64,000 nucleotides of DNA from Sporolactobacillus sp. STSJ-5 (GTDB taxonomy: Bacteria; Bacillota; Bacilli; Bacillales; Sporolactobacillaceae): NCBI RefSeq assembly GCF_024385605.1, contig NZ_JANFOJ010000012.1:1-64000 (forward strand). The letters are read 5' to 3'. Shown here one piece after another: positions 30,060 through 39,820 of the stretch. Made by a program: the position numbers and the translations under genes. The notes under the pieces are model-generated. The model saw only the letters and a program-made list of their open reading frames with translations. It was not told where the DNA came from and searched no databases. The first letter of the stretch is position 1; every line of letters begins with the position of its first letter.

Positions 30060-31184
30060 TTACTGTTTTGTACATTCTACGTTTCCTTGATGTATTTCAA
30101 AAAGCGTTGCCCGATCAAGCAAACTATGATCCAATCCGTCGACCGATGTAGTCGTGACAAAGGTTTGAACCTTTTCCTGAAATACGCCGAGCAAATGCGT
30201 CTTTCTAATATCGTCCAGTTCACTCAATACATCATCAAGCAGGAGGATCGGATATTCACCTACTTCATGTTTGATCAATTCAATTTCCGCTAGCTTTACA
30301 GACAAGGCTGCCGTTCTCTGCTGCCCCTGAGATCCAAATGCCTGCACATCCTTCTCATTCACTAAAAAGCACAGATCATCACGATGCGGTCCGATTAAGG
30401 TTGTTCCCCTGTCCATTTCCCTTTTCTTCAAGCGCTGATAGCTGCTCTGATAGGCTTCTTCTATTTTTGACGAATCACCGCTATCTAATACCTCAGGGAC
30501 TGAAGATTGATAGACAATAGATAAGTGTTCCCTGCCGTTACTGATCTCCTGCTGGATCGGTGCCGCCCACTCATTAAGCTGTCGGACAAAAACCAGTCTG
30601 CGATTAATGATTTCCGCTGCAAGCGAGATCAACCGGTCAGTCAAAATATCGAGAAAACTGCTGTCGCCTTGGGAATTGCCGAACGCCTTGCGGAGCAGTG
30701 CATTCCTCTGCTGAAGCACTTTTTGGTACTCAGCTAAATGATGCATGTAAACAGGAGCAATCTGTCCGATTTCCATGTCCATAAACCGTCTGCGCACAGC
30801 AGGGCTCCCCTTGACCAGGTTTAAATCCTCCGGAGCAAACATCACCACATTGCACAGACCGACATAATCGCTTAATCTGCGCTTCTCAAGATGATTAGCT
30901 TTTGCCTTTTTCCCTTTACCGGAAATAATTAGTTCGAGCGGTACTGATTGACCATGTTTGCCTATTCTACCCTTTATTTTACCATAATCCTGGTCCCATT
31001 GGATTAAATCTTTATCATGAGAGGTCCTCGGCGATTTTGCGATCGCCAGGACATAGATCGCTTCAAGCAAATTCGTTTTCCCCTGTGCATTCTCACCTAG
31101 AAAAACATTCACAGAGCTAGAAAAAGACAGCTGTAAGCTGTCATAATTTCGATAATGTGCCAGTTCAATCGATTCAAGATTCAC
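30060..31184 (-). CDS. recF: DNA replication and repair protein RecF
   Basis: 374-aa SMC-like ATPase that marks gaps for RecOR-mediated RecA loading. Walker [10 protein letters not shown] at residues 30-38, ABC signature FGSQGQQRT and Walker [15 protein letters not shown] start at 31184 after GAGGGGAG. It is 17 bases after yaaA and in the conserved dnaA-dnaN-yaaA-recF-gyrB series. Confidence 0.96.
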   Translation of the reverse strand: MNLESIELAHYRNYDSLQLSFSSSVNVFLGENAQGKTNLLEAIYVLAIAKSPRTSHDKDLIQWDQDYGKIKGRIGKHGQSVPLELIISGKGKKAKANHLEKRRLSDYVGLCNVVMFAPEDLNLVKGSPAVRRRFMDMEIGQIAPVYMHHLAEYQKVLQQRNALLRKAFGNSQGDSSFLDILTDRLISLAAEIINRRLVFVRQLNEWAAPIQQEISNGREHLSIVYQSSVPEVLDSGDSSKIEEAYQSSYQRLKKREMDRGTTLIGPHRDDLCFLVNEKDVQAFGSQGQQRTAALSVKLAEIELIKHEVGEYPILLLDDVLSELDDIRKTHLLGVFQEKVQTFVTTTSVDGLDHSLLDRATLFEIHQGNVECTKQ

Positions 31185-31201
31185 AGTGGGGCGTCTCCCC
31201 T

Positions 31202-31423
31202 CTAATCGCGGCTGATGATGAATTCGGCCGAATCCGCAATTTTAATCCGGTCTCCCTCATGTAATTTCTTTCCCCGCCTGTTTTCGTGTTCATCATTGAC
31301 AAAAATTTCTGTTTCAGCTAAAAAATGTTTGGCTTCTCCGCCTGTTTGGATTAATCCTTCAAATTTCAGCAATTGTCCGAGTGTAATGAACGTTTCTCCA
31401 GCATTTAATTTAACGTTCTTCAA
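31202..31423 (-). CDS. yaaA: S4 domain protein YaaA
   Basis: 73-aa S4-like RNA-binding protein, matching the 71 aa of B. subtilis YaaA. The core [20 protein letters not shown] and [14 protein letters not shown] is the S4 signature. TTG at 31423 with AGAGG upstream is chosen; the open frame extends to 31594 but without family similarity. B. subtilis YaaA takes part in 50S ribosome assembly. The segment 31424-31595 between it and dnaN is unusually long and holds nothing I recognise. Confidence 0.85.
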   Translation of the reverse strand: MKNVKLNAGETFITLGQLLKFEGLIQTGGEAKHFLAETEIFVNDEHENRRGKKLHEGDRIKIADSAEFIISRD

Positions 31424-31595
31424 CGTTTTGCCTCTTTTCTTATTCAAATCAGAAATATCTAAGGCTAAACAACAAAGATTTTGCTTTGCCAACCTAGTCT
31501 TTAATTCTGTCCACGCATAAGCATCGTTTTTTTTTATTGAACATAGAATGCAGACATGGCATGAAACTGACCGCCATCCGATGTTCTCATTCACT

Positions 31596-32777
31596 TTAGA
31601 AGGTTCGGATCGGCAAAATCAGCATCAATATATTTTCATCACCGATTGGACGGATAATAATCGGTCTCATTGGTCCGGCAAAATGAATGCGAACGGTTTG
31701 AGCGTCGACCTTGCTCAGCGCGTCCATCATGAATTTGGCACTGAAAGAAATACGCAGCGGATCACCTTCAAATTTTTCTGTAACGAGTGTTTCATAGACA
31801 CGCCCCAGTTCAAGAGATTGGGATGAAATTTCTACCTGATTACCTTCTGCACGCAGTTTAACCACATTGTTCCGCTCTTCTTTTGCGAGAAGAGATGCAC
31901 GTTCGATTGCGTGATACAGTGCCTTGGTTCCCAAATCAATGGTCGTCTTGCTGTCATTCGGAATCAATCTGCTTGTATCCGGATAATTTCCATCAAGCAG
32001 ACGCGAATAGAATTGTACGTTATGGCTTTTAAATAGAATTTGATTGTTCGTCATGACAATGTCCACCATTTGTTCATCGTCATCATCAAGGATTTTAGAA
32101 AGCTCATTCAAGCTTGGACCCGGAATGACAAGGGTATGAGTACCGGATTCTTCAGCATCTTCGATCGTTACCGAGCGCTGAGCGAGCCGATGACTGTCGG
32201 TTGCGACACAGCTCAATCGACCGTCCTGAATGATCCATTTCACTCCGGTTAGGACAGGACGTGTTTCTGTAACTGCTACGGCATAAACGGTTTGCTTGAC
32301 CAAATCTTTCAGCAGATCTTTTCGAATTCTGAACACATCGTTTTCGTTAATAATCGGCAGATTCGGATATTCTTCCGGATCAAGTCCGTTCAGGCTGAAT
32401 TCCGTTGCTCCTGAAATAATTTTCGTGATCAGTCTGCTGTCTACTTCAATATGAACTTCGTCATCAGGAAGCTTACGTACAAGTTCGGAAAAAAGTCGAG
32501 ATGGCAAGACAATTTGTCCCGGAGTATTGATCGTCGCATTTTCATTACCATCTTCTTCAAGAGGAATGAATGATTTAATTGATATATCCGAGTTGCTGCC
32601 AGTCAAGGTAATGCCGTCTGATCCGGATGTAATTTTTACACCGGTAAGTATTGGCATTGTTGTTTTCGACGATATAGCTTTCATGACGCGATTTACTGCA
32701 TCGACAAGTTTTTCCTTCTGTACGGTACATTCCATAGCGAGCGCTGCATTTGGATTTGTGTCTTGCATTTCTTGCAT
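31596..32777 (-). CDS. dnaN: DNA polymerase III sliding clamp beta
   Basis: 393-aa DNA-encircling processivity clamp, three homologous domains. Canonical DnaN begins at residue 15 here (MECTVQKEKLVDAV); the ribosome site TTGGAGG lies eight bases before the ATG at 32777, giving a 14-residue N-terminal extension (MQEMQDTNPNAALA). An internal start at 32735 has no ribosome site. The C-terminal LILPIRTF is normal. Next to dnaA as usual. Confidence 0.95.
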   Translation of the reverse strand: MQEMQDTNPNAALAMECTVQKEKLVDAVNRVMKAISSKTTMPILTGVKITSGSDGITLTGSNSDISIKSFIPLEEDGNENATINTPGQIVLPSRLFSELVRKLPDDEVHIEVDSRLITKIISGATEFSLNGLDPEEYPNLPIINENDVFRIRKDLLKDLVKQTVYAVAVTETRPVLTGVKWIIQDGRLSCVATDSHRLAQRSVTIEDAEESGTHTLVIPGPSLNELSKILDDDDEQMVDIVMTNNQILFKSHNVQFYSRLLDGNYPDTSRLIPNDSKTTIDLGTKALYHAIERASLLAKEERNNVVKLRAEGNQVEISSQSLELGRVYETLVTEKFEGDPLRISFSAKFMMDALSKVDAQTVRIHFAGPMRPIIIRPIGDENILMLILPIRTF

Positions 32778-32880
32778 CCTTGTTGCCTCCAAATCTTATA
32801 TTAAGAAATTAAAAAATAGTAATCATAATAGTAGGGCTTGTGAATATGTTAGTAAGTCCGATAAACTGTGATGATTCTTT

Positions 32881-32939
32881 TTATCCACATGTTGATAAGC
32901 TGTGGATAAAATTGGGGGTGTGCCGGATAATTATACACA
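32881..32939. other. oriC: oriC, downstream part: DnaA boxes between dnaA and dnaN
   Basis: Perfect TTATCCACA (32881-32889) and inverted TGTGGATAA (32901-32909), plus a TTATACACA variant (32931-32939), within the 208-base dnaA-dnaN gap. In Bacillus the DNA unwinding element lies in this half of a two-part origin; the surrounding sequence is AT-rich. Confidence 0.8.
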
Positions 32940-32986
32940 CCCCTGTCAGTAAAAAAATGCATTTCATTGTTTAAATTTTAAATCAG

Positions 32987-34405
32987 TTATGCCTTAATCG
33001 GAGCTTTTAACTGATCGATGAGCGCGTTCACTTTTTTCTGAAGGTCACGATCAACCGAGAGCTGTTTTGTAATTTTTTCATGAGCATGGATAACGGTCGT
33101 ATGATCGCGGCCGCCAAATTCTTCGCCGATTTTGGGCAGTGAACAGTCGGTCAGCTCCCGTGACAAATACATAGCGATCTGCCGTGGAAAAGCAATCGAT
33201 TTCGTCCGTTTTTTCGCAGCAAAATCCTCTAATTTCAAATGATACTCCTCGCCTACAGCAACCTGGATATCTTGAATGGTTATTGTTTTGGGACGAGCAG
33301 ACGGAATGATATCTTTTAGAGCTTCCGCTGCTAAATCGACATTTATATCCTGGTTGTTCAAAGAAGAGAATGCGATCACACGGATCAGCGCGCCTTCAAG
33401 TTCACGAATGTTCGTATCAATTTGGTTAGCAATGTAGATCATGACTTCATTCGGAATATCAAGGCCTTCCGCTTTCGCCTTTTTGCGCAGAATCGCAATT
33501 CGAGTCTCTAAATCAGGCGGCGTAATATCTGTAATCAGACCCCACTCAAATCGGGAACGAAGCCGATCTTCAAGCGTTGGAATCTCTTTTGGCGGCCGAT
33601 CGCTGGAAATGACAATTTGCTTGTATTCTTCGTGAAGCGCATTAAACGTATGAAAAAATTCTTCCTGAGTTTGTTCTTTTCCCGCAAGAAATTGAATATC
33701 ATCAATCAGGAGCACGTCAACACTTCGATATTTATTGCGAAATTCGACGGTTTTATTGTCACGAATCGAGTTAATAAATTCATTCGTGAATTTCTCGGAA
33801 GAAAGATAGACAACGCGTGCCGATGGGTTGTGCTCGATCACGTAGTGACCGATCGCATGCATCAAATGCGTTTTTCCAAGACCAACGCCTCCATAAATAA
33901 ACAGAGGGTTATAAGCTTTGGCTGGAGCCTCGGCCACGGCTAAAGAAGCGGCATGGGCGAATCGGTTACCTGAGCCGATGACAAAGGTTTCGAACGTATT
34001 CTTTGAATTGAGCATACTATTGCCCAAATCTTCCATACGATGCTGATTCCTTTGACTCATACCCCCGAAAGGATTGCCATGGCCATTTGGGCTGAAATTC
34101 ATTTCATCACTCTTTCCTTTATTCTGTGTGGCAGGCGAGGCGTCACTGTTGTTGTGCCGACTTGGGATGACAAATTGGACATTGTAGCGTGAGCCTGTGA
34201 TCTCATAAAGAATGTCGGAAATGAGTTTGGCATAATGCTCTTCAAGCCAATCGCGTGAAAATTCATTTGGAACGCTGACAATCATGATCTGCCCCTTAAT
34301 TGATTGTGCGCGCGTTTCCTTAAGCCAAGTTTCAAAACTGGGCTTGCTCAGCTTCTTTTTAATGATATCCAGTGTTTGAACCCATAGTTCTTGAAGGTTG
34401 TTCAA
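32987..34405 (-). CDS. dnaA: Chromosomal replication initiator DnaA
   Basis: 472-aa AAA+ initiator that binds DnaA boxes and opens oriC. Domain [22 protein letters not shown]; Walker [10 protein letters not shown]; Walker [14 protein letters not shown]; domain IV signature [18 protein letters not shown] start at 34405 with GGGAGG upstream. Only about 240 bases separate it from the upstream DnaA-box cluster, and a duplicated 31-base block lies in its probable leader. Confidence 0.98.
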   Translation of the reverse strand: MNNLQELWVQTLDIIKKKLSKPSFETWLKETRAQSIKGQIMIVSVPNEFSRDWLEEHYAKLISDILYEITGSRYNVQFVIPSRHNNSDASPATQNKGKSDEMNFSPNGHGNPFGGMSQRNQHRMEDLGNSMLNSKNTFETFVIGSGNRFAHAASLAVAEAPAKAYNPLFIYGGVGLGKTHLMHAIGHYVIEHNPSARVVYLSSEKFTNEFINSIRDNKTVEFRNKYRSVDVLLIDDIQFLAGKEQTQEEFFHTFNALHEEYKQIVISSDRPPKEIPTLEDRLRSRFEWGLITDITPPDLETRIAILRKKAKAEGLDIPNEVMIYIANQIDTNIRELEGALIRVIAFSSLNNQDINVDLAAEALKDIIPSARPKTITIQDIQVAVGEEYHLKLEDFAAKKRTKSIAFPRQIAMYLSRELTDCSLPKIGEEFGGRDHTTVIHAHEKITKQLSVDRDLQKKVNALIDQLKAPIKA

Positions 34406-34461
34406 GGTATAGCTGCCCTCCCTAAAATTGCATCAACACATTGAAAATCCAACCTGCTTGA

Positions 34462-34562
34462 GAGCAGCCCAGCCGAAGTCTTGCGGCAAGTTACGGCTCT
34501 GCAACCGAAAAAAAGGAATAAAAAATTTGCCGAGCAGCCCAGTTGGCGTCTTGCGGCTAGTT
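34462..34562. repeat. Two 31-base direct repeats upstream of dnaA
   Basis: Copies at 34462-34492 and 34532-34562, 70 bases apart, share GAGCAGCCCAG, then five variable bases, then GTCTTGCGGC and AGTT (26 of 31 identical). They lie between dnaA and its DnaA boxes, likely in the dnaA leader or promoter. Confidence 0.75.
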
Positions 34563-34644
34563 CACTATTCGGGCAGAAAACATACAGGGATTTCCATGCA
34601 GGCAATCGTATCATAAAAATTTTCTCATTCATTTAGTTCCCAAT

Positions 34645-34983
34645 TTATCCACAAGCGCCCAAGTGGGAAGAAAGTTCGAAGCAACTTGAAAGTTTGAAAG
34701 TTATCAACATGGTGCATATGCTGTGGATAACTGTGAATCACAGGTGTTAGCATCTGTCCACAAAATTATCCACAGCTGGTGGAAAACTTTATTTGAATTC
34801 CTTGTTTTGCCTAAATAAATGCACTATGATCATATCAAAAATTTGCTTTTAAAGCAATGATCGACAAATGTTATCCACAGTGGATATCTTTACGCACAAT
34901 AAGGTTATGCACAGGGGGCTGATATGTGAAAAAAATGTCGATAAATGGTGTGGAAAAAATAATTTGTCAAAAAATAATCCACA
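34645..34983. other. oriC: oriC, upstream part: DnaA box cluster
   Basis: Consensus TTATCCACA at 34645-34653, 34766-34774 and 34871-34879; inverted TGTGGATAA at 34722-34730; near matches TTATCAACA (34701-34709), TTACGCACA (34890-34898), TTATGCACA (34905-34913) and TAATCCACA (34975-34983). AT-rich tracts lie around 34790-34860. Position between dnaA and rpmH is the Bacillus origin. Confidence 0.92.
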
Positions 34984-35016
34984 GATTGCGATGGATAAAT
35001 CAGAAACGGCTATTTA

Positions 35017-35045
35017 TTGACTTTTTGGCATGAACTATTTATAAT
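35017..35045 (+). promoter_or_regulatory. Promoter for rpmH
   Basis: -35 TTGACT (35017-35022), 17-base spacer, consensus -10 TATAAT (35040-35045). Confidence 0.82.
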
Positions 35046-35068
35046 GAGTCAGACTGGTTTTACAAATA

Positions 35069-35201
35069 AGCCGATGAACGATTGAGGCTGAAGAATGAGA
35101 GAAAAGAGACATGGCGAATCCAGTCGAAGATGCATGGGCGGCGGAAAAACCACAACCTACTGGATCTCATTCTCGTCATGGTGACTTTTGACAGGTCGGC
35201 T
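35069..35201 (+). ncRNA. Structured rpmH leader RNA
   Basis: Three nested pairings are visible in the 240-nt leader: AGCCGA 35069-35074 with TCGGCT 35196-35201; GAATGAGA 35093-35100 with TCTCATTC 35165-35172; ATCCAGT 35118-35124 with ACTGGAT 35159-35165 (the last two share base 35165). No open frame of note is present. Whether it is a regulatory leader or a separate RNA cannot be told. Confidence 0.5.
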
Positions 35202-35286
35202 GAATGGATAAAATGAGCGAGTGATTAATTCGCGATCAAACATTTGATTTGTCGGCAATCTAAAATTAATACAGGAGGTGTATCCA

Positions 35287-35421
35287 TTGAAACGTACTTT
35301 TCAACCGAATAACCGTAAGAGGAAAAAAGTTCACGGCTTCCGTGCGCGTATGGCAACAGCTAACGGCCGCAAGGTTTTAGCAGCTCGCCGCCGCAAGGGA
35401 AGAAAAGTTCTGTCTGCATAA
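35287..35421 (+). CDS. rpmH: 50S ribosomal protein L34
   Basis: 44-aa very basic protein, the standard L34 length. It reads [20 protein letters not shown] at the start and has the [12 protein letters not shown] ending of the family. TTG start at 35287 follows ACAGGAGGTG. First gene on the right replichore side of oriC; rnpA follows after 374 bases, wider than in B. subtilis, with a terminator between. Confidence 0.97.
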   Translation: MKRTFQPNNRKRKKVHGFRARMATANGRKVLAARRRKGRKVLSA

Positions 35422-35423
35422 AG

Positions 35424-35451
35424 CCACTGTGTGAAGAGCAGTGGTTTTTTT
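35424..35451 (+). terminator. Terminator after rpmH
   Basis: Perfect stem CCACTG (35424-35429)/CAGTGG (35439-35444) followed by T7. It separates rpmH from rnpA. The following 35452-35795 shows no gene; promoter elements for rnpA are not clear. Confidence 0.8.
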
Positions 35452-35795
35452 ACACGAAGAAAGGGAAAAGATGGACTGATCTCGTGTATAGGACAGAGGG
35501 CATTATGCTTGTTAAAAAAAGCTTGCTATTTAATAGATGATTAAACGTCGGCAGAATTGAGTATCATGGGTCGGGTGGGGGATTAAAGAGGATTGTGTTC
35601 GCGCTGTGATTCGATCAATCAATTTGCGTCTGCATTTTCCTTTAAACAGCCTTGTCATTCCGATCTTTCTTTATACTGAAGGTAGTATAAAAGGATAAGA
35701 ACGGTTTTTGAATAGACCAAATGCAATGTTCATGGCCGCTCTCATAACATTTGCGATTAACTCATAAGTTGAGGCGTCCCACATGGAGGGACAAC

Positions 35796-36158
35796 ATGAA
35801 AACATTAAAACGATTAAAAAAGAATCAAGATTTTCAAGTGGTATTTAAAGAGGGCAAATCTTTTGCAAACCGGCAGTTTGTCGTCTATGTGCTTAAACAT
35901 AACGGCAAGCCTTATTCAAGACTGGGTCTGTCGGTGAGTAAAAAGATGGGCAATGCCGTTATGAGAAACCATATTAAACGCTATATAAAAGCAATTTTTC
36001 GCGAATTTGCGGACAGGCTTGAGGTAGAAAATGATTATATTATTATCTCACGAAAACCTGTCAGTACCATGTCTCACGATGAAATGCAGAAAAGCTTGGA
36101 ACATGTGCTGAAGAAAGCACGTGTCCTTTCAAATTCTGGCAAGGTGTCGCAAGTATGA
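35796..36158 (+). CDS. rnpA: Ribonuclease P protein component
   Basis: 120-aa basic protein that helps the RNase P RNA mature the 5' ends of tRNAs. The RNR motif region is [23 protein letters not shown] at 35796 has GGAGGG upstream and gives [13 protein letters not shown], the family start. Its end overlaps yidD by four bases. Confidence 0.95.
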   Translation: MKTLKRLKKNQDFQVVFKEGKSFANRQFVVYVLKHNGKPYSRLGLSVSKKMGNAVMRNHIKRYIKAIFREFADRLEVENDYIIISRKPVSTMSHDEMQKSLEHVLKKARVLSNSGKVSQV

Positions 36159-36424
36159 AACACGTATTTATTTTTATTATTCGTTTGTATCAACGGTTTA
36201 TTTCTCCTTATACACCGCCAACCTGTCGTTTTTACCCCACCTGCTCAAACTATGCAGTTGAGGCATTAACGAGGTTTGGAGTATTTAAAGGGGGATGGCT
36301 GTCGATCAAACGTTTATTAAAATGTCAGCCTTTTCATCCGGGAGGGATTGATCCTGTCCCCGAAAAGTGCTCCCATAAACAGACGGGCATGTTGAGACAT
36401 CGTTCGGATCGATCGAGGAGGTAG
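36155..36424 (+). CDS. yidD: Membrane protein insertion efficiency factor YidD
   Basis: 89-aa protein with the family block [24 protein letters not shown] split as shown: [14 protein letters not shown] contains two conserved cysteines, and [10 protein letters not shown] ends the core. It assists YidC-dependent insertion. ATG overlaps the rnpA stop (ATGA-type), so the two are translationally coupled. The C-terminal 20 residues are basic and not conserved. Confidence 0.93.
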   Translation: MKHVFIFIIRLYQRFISPYTPPTCRFYPTCSNYAVEALTRFGVFKGGWLSIKRLLKCQPFHPGGIDPVPEKCSHKQTGMLRHRSDRSRR

Positions 36425-36428
36425 TGTT

Positions 36429-37211
36429 TTGAAAAAAAAGGTTTTTGCTGTCAGTTCATTGATTTTTATGGCATTACTGCTTGCAGGATGTACCGATCTT
36501 AACAAACCAATTAATGATGAAAGTACAGGTTTTTGGAGTCAGTGGTTTGTTTTGCCGCTTTCAAAATTTATCATTGAAGTTGCACACCTTTTATGGAACA
36601 GTTACGGACTTGCCATTATTGTAACAACGCTTATCGTCCGTCTGGTTTTGATGCCGTTGATGGCCAAGCAGGTTAAAAGTTCGCGTGCGATGCAAGAATT
36701 GCAACCTAAAATTAAAGAATTGCAGAAAAAGTATAGTTCGAAAGACCAGAATACACAGAAGAAGCTTCAAGAAGAGCAGATGAAGCTTTTCCAACAAAAT
36801 CATGTGAATCCACTTGCAGGCTGTTTGCCAATCTTGATTCAGATGCCGATTTTGTTTGCTTTTTACCAGGCAATCATGAGAACGTCGGAAATCAAGACAC
36901 AATCGTTCCTGTGGTTCCAGCTCGGTTCTGCAGATCCGTTCTACATTTTGCCGGTCATTGCTGCGGCGACGACATTCCTGCAGCAGAAGATTATGATGGG
37001 CAGAATGGGGAATACGAATCCTCAGATGGCGATGATGATGTATGTGTTCCCAATTATGATTGCCGTTCCGGCGTTCTATTTTCCATCGGCACTGGCACTT
37101 TACTGGGTTGTCGGTAATATTTTCATGATTTTCCAGACTTACATTATCTATGAAAAGAAAGACGATGACCAAAAGGATCAAAAGCCTGCAGGAGGCGCCA
37201 AGCAGAAGTGA
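36429..37211 (+). CDS. yidC: Membrane protein insertase YidC (SpoIIIJ type)
   Basis: 260-aa Oxa1/YidC insertase, Gram-positive form lacking the large periplasmic domain. Lipobox LLAGC with C21, then five membrane segments; a conserved arginine sits in the first (LIVRLVLMPL) within the hydrophilic groove. TTG start at 36429 follows GAGGTAG. Coupled to jag by overlap at the end. In B. subtilis SpoIIIJ is also needed for SpoIIIA-channel function in sporulation. Confidence 0.95.
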   Translation: MKKKVFAVSSLIFMALLLAGCTDLNKPINDESTGFWSQWFVLPLSKFIIEVAHLLWNSYGLAIIVTTLIVRLVLMPLMAKQVKSSRAMQELQPKIKELQKKYSSKDQNTQKKLQEEQMKLFQQNHVNPLAGCLPILIQMPILFAFYQAIMRTSEIKTQSFLWFQLGSADPFYILPVIAAATTFLQQKIMMGRMGNTNPQMAMMMYVFPIMIAVPAFYFPSALALYWVVGNIFMIFQTYIIYEKKDDDQKDQKPAGGAKQK

Positions 37212-37828
37212 GGGAAGTAACCAAGTATGGAAAGACGGTTGCAGAAGCGGTTTCCAGCGCCCTTAATGAATTAAACGCGACTTCAGATCAAACAGATGTT
37301 CAAATTCTTGAGAAACCGAGACCTGGTTTTTTCGGAATTGGTGCGCGGAAAGCGCTTGTCAAGGTTACTATGACTAAGACACCTTTTGATTACGGTATTG
37401 ACTATTTAAACGAGATCATTAAGAAAAGCGGTTTGACAGTTCATGTTCAGGTTGAGGAACGCAGCAGACGTGTTTGCCGTTGTACACTTTCTGGGAAAGA
37501 TGCGGCTCAATTCATTGGTAAGCACGGTAAGACATTGAACGCACTCCAATTTTTAGTTGATCGTGTTGTGAACAGCGATGCTGAGCACCGAATGAACATT
37601 ATACTTGATGCTGAAAATTATCGAGACACGCGCAAAAAAGCACTCATTACGCTTGCCAAGCGTATTGCGGAAAAGACAGTGAAAACAGGTCTTCCACATC
37701 GTTTGGAACCGATGCCTGCGTTTGAACGAAAGATCGTGCACAATGCTTTGGCTAAGTGCAACAAGGTACGGACCTTTTCAAACGGTGAGGAACCAAGACG
37801 TTACTTAACAGTTGCTCCGCGTTCATAA
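37208..37828 (+). CDS. jag: RNA-binding protein Jag (KhpB)
   Basis: 206-aa protein with Jag-N, KH and R3H domains in order. Jag-N (about 1-50) is MREVTKYGKTVAEAV; the KH type II GKHGKTLNALQFL is near residue 100; the R3H RHxxH-type region is at the C-terminus (RTFSNGEEPRRYLTV). Overlaps yidC by four bases with GTG at 37208. KhpB with KhpA binds RNA and affects cell-division control in streptococci. Confidence 0.94.
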   Translation: MREVTKYGKTVAEAVSSALNELNATSDQTDVQILEKPRPGFFGIGARKALVKVTMTKTPFDYGIDYLNEIIKKSGLTVHVQVEERSRRVCRCTLSGKDAAQFIGKHGKTLNALQFLVDRVVNSDAEHRMNIILDAENYRDTRKKALITLAKRIAEKTVKTGLPHRLEPMPAFERKIVHNALAKCNKVRTFSNGEEPRRYLTVAPRS

Positions 37829-37843
37829 ATGACAAATCAATTG

Positions 37844-37872
37844 AAAAAGCGCGCAAATTGTGCGCTTTTTTT
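37844..37872 (+). terminator. Terminator after jag
   Basis: Stem AAAAAGCGC/GCGCTTTTT-type (37844-37872) with T7, closing the rnpA-jag unit. Confidence 0.85.
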
Positions 37873-38112
37873 GCAAGCAAAGAAAGTATATGATTTTCGC
37901 CAAAGCCAAAGGTTGTGAGCCAAACGCGCAGGTGCGAGACTCCTGCGGAGCGGCTCTGTTGATCGCAGGCCAGGGGAGACCCCGCAGGTATTAGTTTGCT
38001 TGAGGAGGCTCCCGGACTGCCCGCGGTCGCGCTCAGTTGATGCGAGCAACCGGAGCGTAATCAAAATCCGGCATGATTTAAGGACCGGGCGCTTTTTGCC
38101 CGGTTTTTCTTA
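37873..38112 (+). repeat. Structured dispersed repeat, copy 1
   Basis: 240 bases sharing AAGAAAGTAT, GGTGCGAGAC, CCTGCGG, TGAGGAGGCTC, GCCCGCGGTCG and GCTCAGTTGATGCGAGCAAC with copies at 43438 and 43788. GC-rich hairpins internally; ends with terminator stem CCGGGC/GCCCGG plus T5. Resembles repeats common in Bacillaceae. Confidence 0.8.
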
Positions 38113-38378
38113 TACAAGAGGAAGTAACTAATAGATAAGAGATTAGTGGTGCTTCGTATTAAGGAGTTTTAGTTGAAAATAAACAAGAATTCTCTAAGAT
38201 TTTTCATTTATTGGGTAAATAATGTATGATAGTCTTTGAAAAAGTTTCCCTTGTAATAAATCGTTCCTCGACTCGGATCAGGGGAACGTTAATAATATAA
38301 AAATGGTTTGTTTCATGATTCACGGATGAATTATAGGAAGCGATTAATGAAAGACGGAATGAGAAAGGAGTGATAAAA

Positions 38379-39758
38379 TTGGATTATGATACGATTGCCG
38401 CTATTTCGACTCCGACTGGCGAGGGAGCGATTAGCATTGTGAGACTGAGCGGTTCTGAAGCCGTTGCCGCAGCCGATCGGCTTTTTCAAGGTGGGAAAGC
38501 GTTACGCGATGTAGGCAGTCACACAATTCATTATGGCAAGATTGTGGATCCGGAGACGAAGAAGACGGTTGAGGAAGTTATGGTTTCAGTGATGAGAAAA
38601 CCGAAAACCTTTACTCGTGAAGACGTGGTCGAAATTAATTGCCATGGAGGTCTGACAAGTGTCAACCGTGTTCTTGAACTCGTGTTGGACCAGAACGTCC
38701 GTCTTGCGGAGCCGGGAGAGTTTACAAAACGCGCATTTTTAAATGGGCGTATTGATCTGTCACAGGCTGAGGCAGTTATGGATCTGATTCGTGCAAAGAC
38801 CGATCAAGCCATGAATGTTGCGTTGAATCAGATGGAAGGAAAGCTGTCGATCTTGATTCGAAAGCTTAGGCAGCAATTGCTTGATATATTAGCTGCTGTA
38901 GAAGTGAATATTGACTATCCGGAATATGATGATGCAGAAGTGATGACGAATAATATTCTTTTTGAAAAAGCATCTGCAGTTCGCCATCAGCTTGATCGTG
39001 TGCTTTCAACAGCAAGACAGGGCAAGATTTTACGCGAAGGATTATCTACGGTAATCATCGGAAGACCGAATGTCGGCAAGTCTTCTTTGCTGAATCAGTT
39101 GGTCCATGAGTCTAAAGCCATTGTCACTAATGTGCCGGGGACAACACGTGATGTGATTGAGGAGTATGTCAATGTCCGCGGTGTTCCGTTAAAGCTGGTG
39201 GATACTGCGGGAATCCGCGATACCGAAGATTTGGTTGAGAAAATCGGTGTGTCACGTTCAAAGGAACTATTGAAAACCGCAGAACTTGTTCTGTTATTGA
39301 TTAATAGTCATGAAGCACTTACAGATGAGGACCGCATGCTGTTTCAACTGATCGGGACAACGCCTGCAATTATTTTGTTAAATAAGGCTGACTTGACAAT
39401 GAATGTTTCCATTGATGAGGTCAGGGAACTCGCCGGGAGCAACCCGGTACTCCGAACGTCAATGATCGATGATAAAGGACTGGAAGAGTTGGAACAAGCG
39501 ATCGCTTCCTTGTTCTTCAGTAATAGTGTAACGTCAAACGGTGAGGCATATGTTTCGAATACACGTCATATTGCATTATTGAAACAAGCACGTTCAGCGA
39601 TTACGGACGCGATTGATGCGGCCCAACAAGGTATACCAGTTGATATGACTCAAATTGATATTAAGCGGACATGGGATCTGCTTGGCGAAATTGTTGGCGA
39701 CACGGTGTCGGACAGTCTGATCAATGAGTTGTTCTCGAAATTTTGCTTAGGGAAATAA
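38379..39758 (+). CDS. mnmE: tRNA modification GTPase MnmE
   Basis: 459-aa GTPase that, with MnmG, installs cmnm5 groups at U34 of tRNAs. N-terminal tetrahydrofolate-binding domain begins [20 protein letters not shown]1 is GRPNVGKSS near 225-233; G3 DTAGIRDT; the C-terminus ends FCLGK, the conserved cysteine motif. TTG at 38379 with AAAGGAG eight bases upstream is preferred to GTG at 38370; the length then equals the Bacillus enzyme. Next gene is mnmG. Confidence 0.96.
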   Translation: MDYDTIAAISTPTGEGAISIVRLSGSEAVAAADRLFQGGKALRDVGSHTIHYGKIVDPETKKTVEEVMVSVMRKPKTFTREDVVEINCHGGLTSVNRVLELVLDQNVRLAEPGEFTKRAFLNGRIDLSQAEAVMDLIRAKTDQAMNVALNQMEGKLSILIRKLRQQLLDILAAVEVNIDYPEYDDAEVMTNNILFEKASAVRHQLDRVLSTARQGKILREGLSTVIIGRPNVGKSSLLNQLVHESKAIVTNVPGTTRDVIEEYVNVRGVPLKLVDTAGIRDTEDLVEKIGVSRSKELLKTAELVLLLINSHEALTDEDRMLFQLIGTTPAIILLNKADLTMNVSIDEVRELAGSNPVLRTSMIDDKGLEELEQAIASLFFSNSVTSNGEAYVSNTRHIALLKQARSAITDAIDAAQQGIPVDMTQIDIKRTWDLLGEIVGDTVSDSLINELFSKFCLGK

Positions 39759-39820
39759 ACTGCTCTGCAGTTTTAAATAGAACGATACTATTGTGTATGA
39801 AAGAGAATGGAGGATCAGAA

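Noticed and set aside
31424-31594. 57-residue N-terminal extension of YaaA
   Set aside because: No family similarity and the TTG at 31423 with AGAGG matches the known protein length.
34406-34632. Open frames of 62-76 codons upstream of dnaA
   Set aside because: They cross the direct repeats and lack ribosome sites.
36591-37181. 196-codon minus-strand frame opposite yidC
   Set aside because: Mirror of the yidC coding strand; composition is histidine/arginine-rich as expected for a shadow.
37837-38064. 75-codon minus-strand frame in repeat copy 1
   Set aside because: Frames with similar protein sequence recur in all three repeat copies because the DNA repeats, but they lack ribosome sites and run through hairpins.
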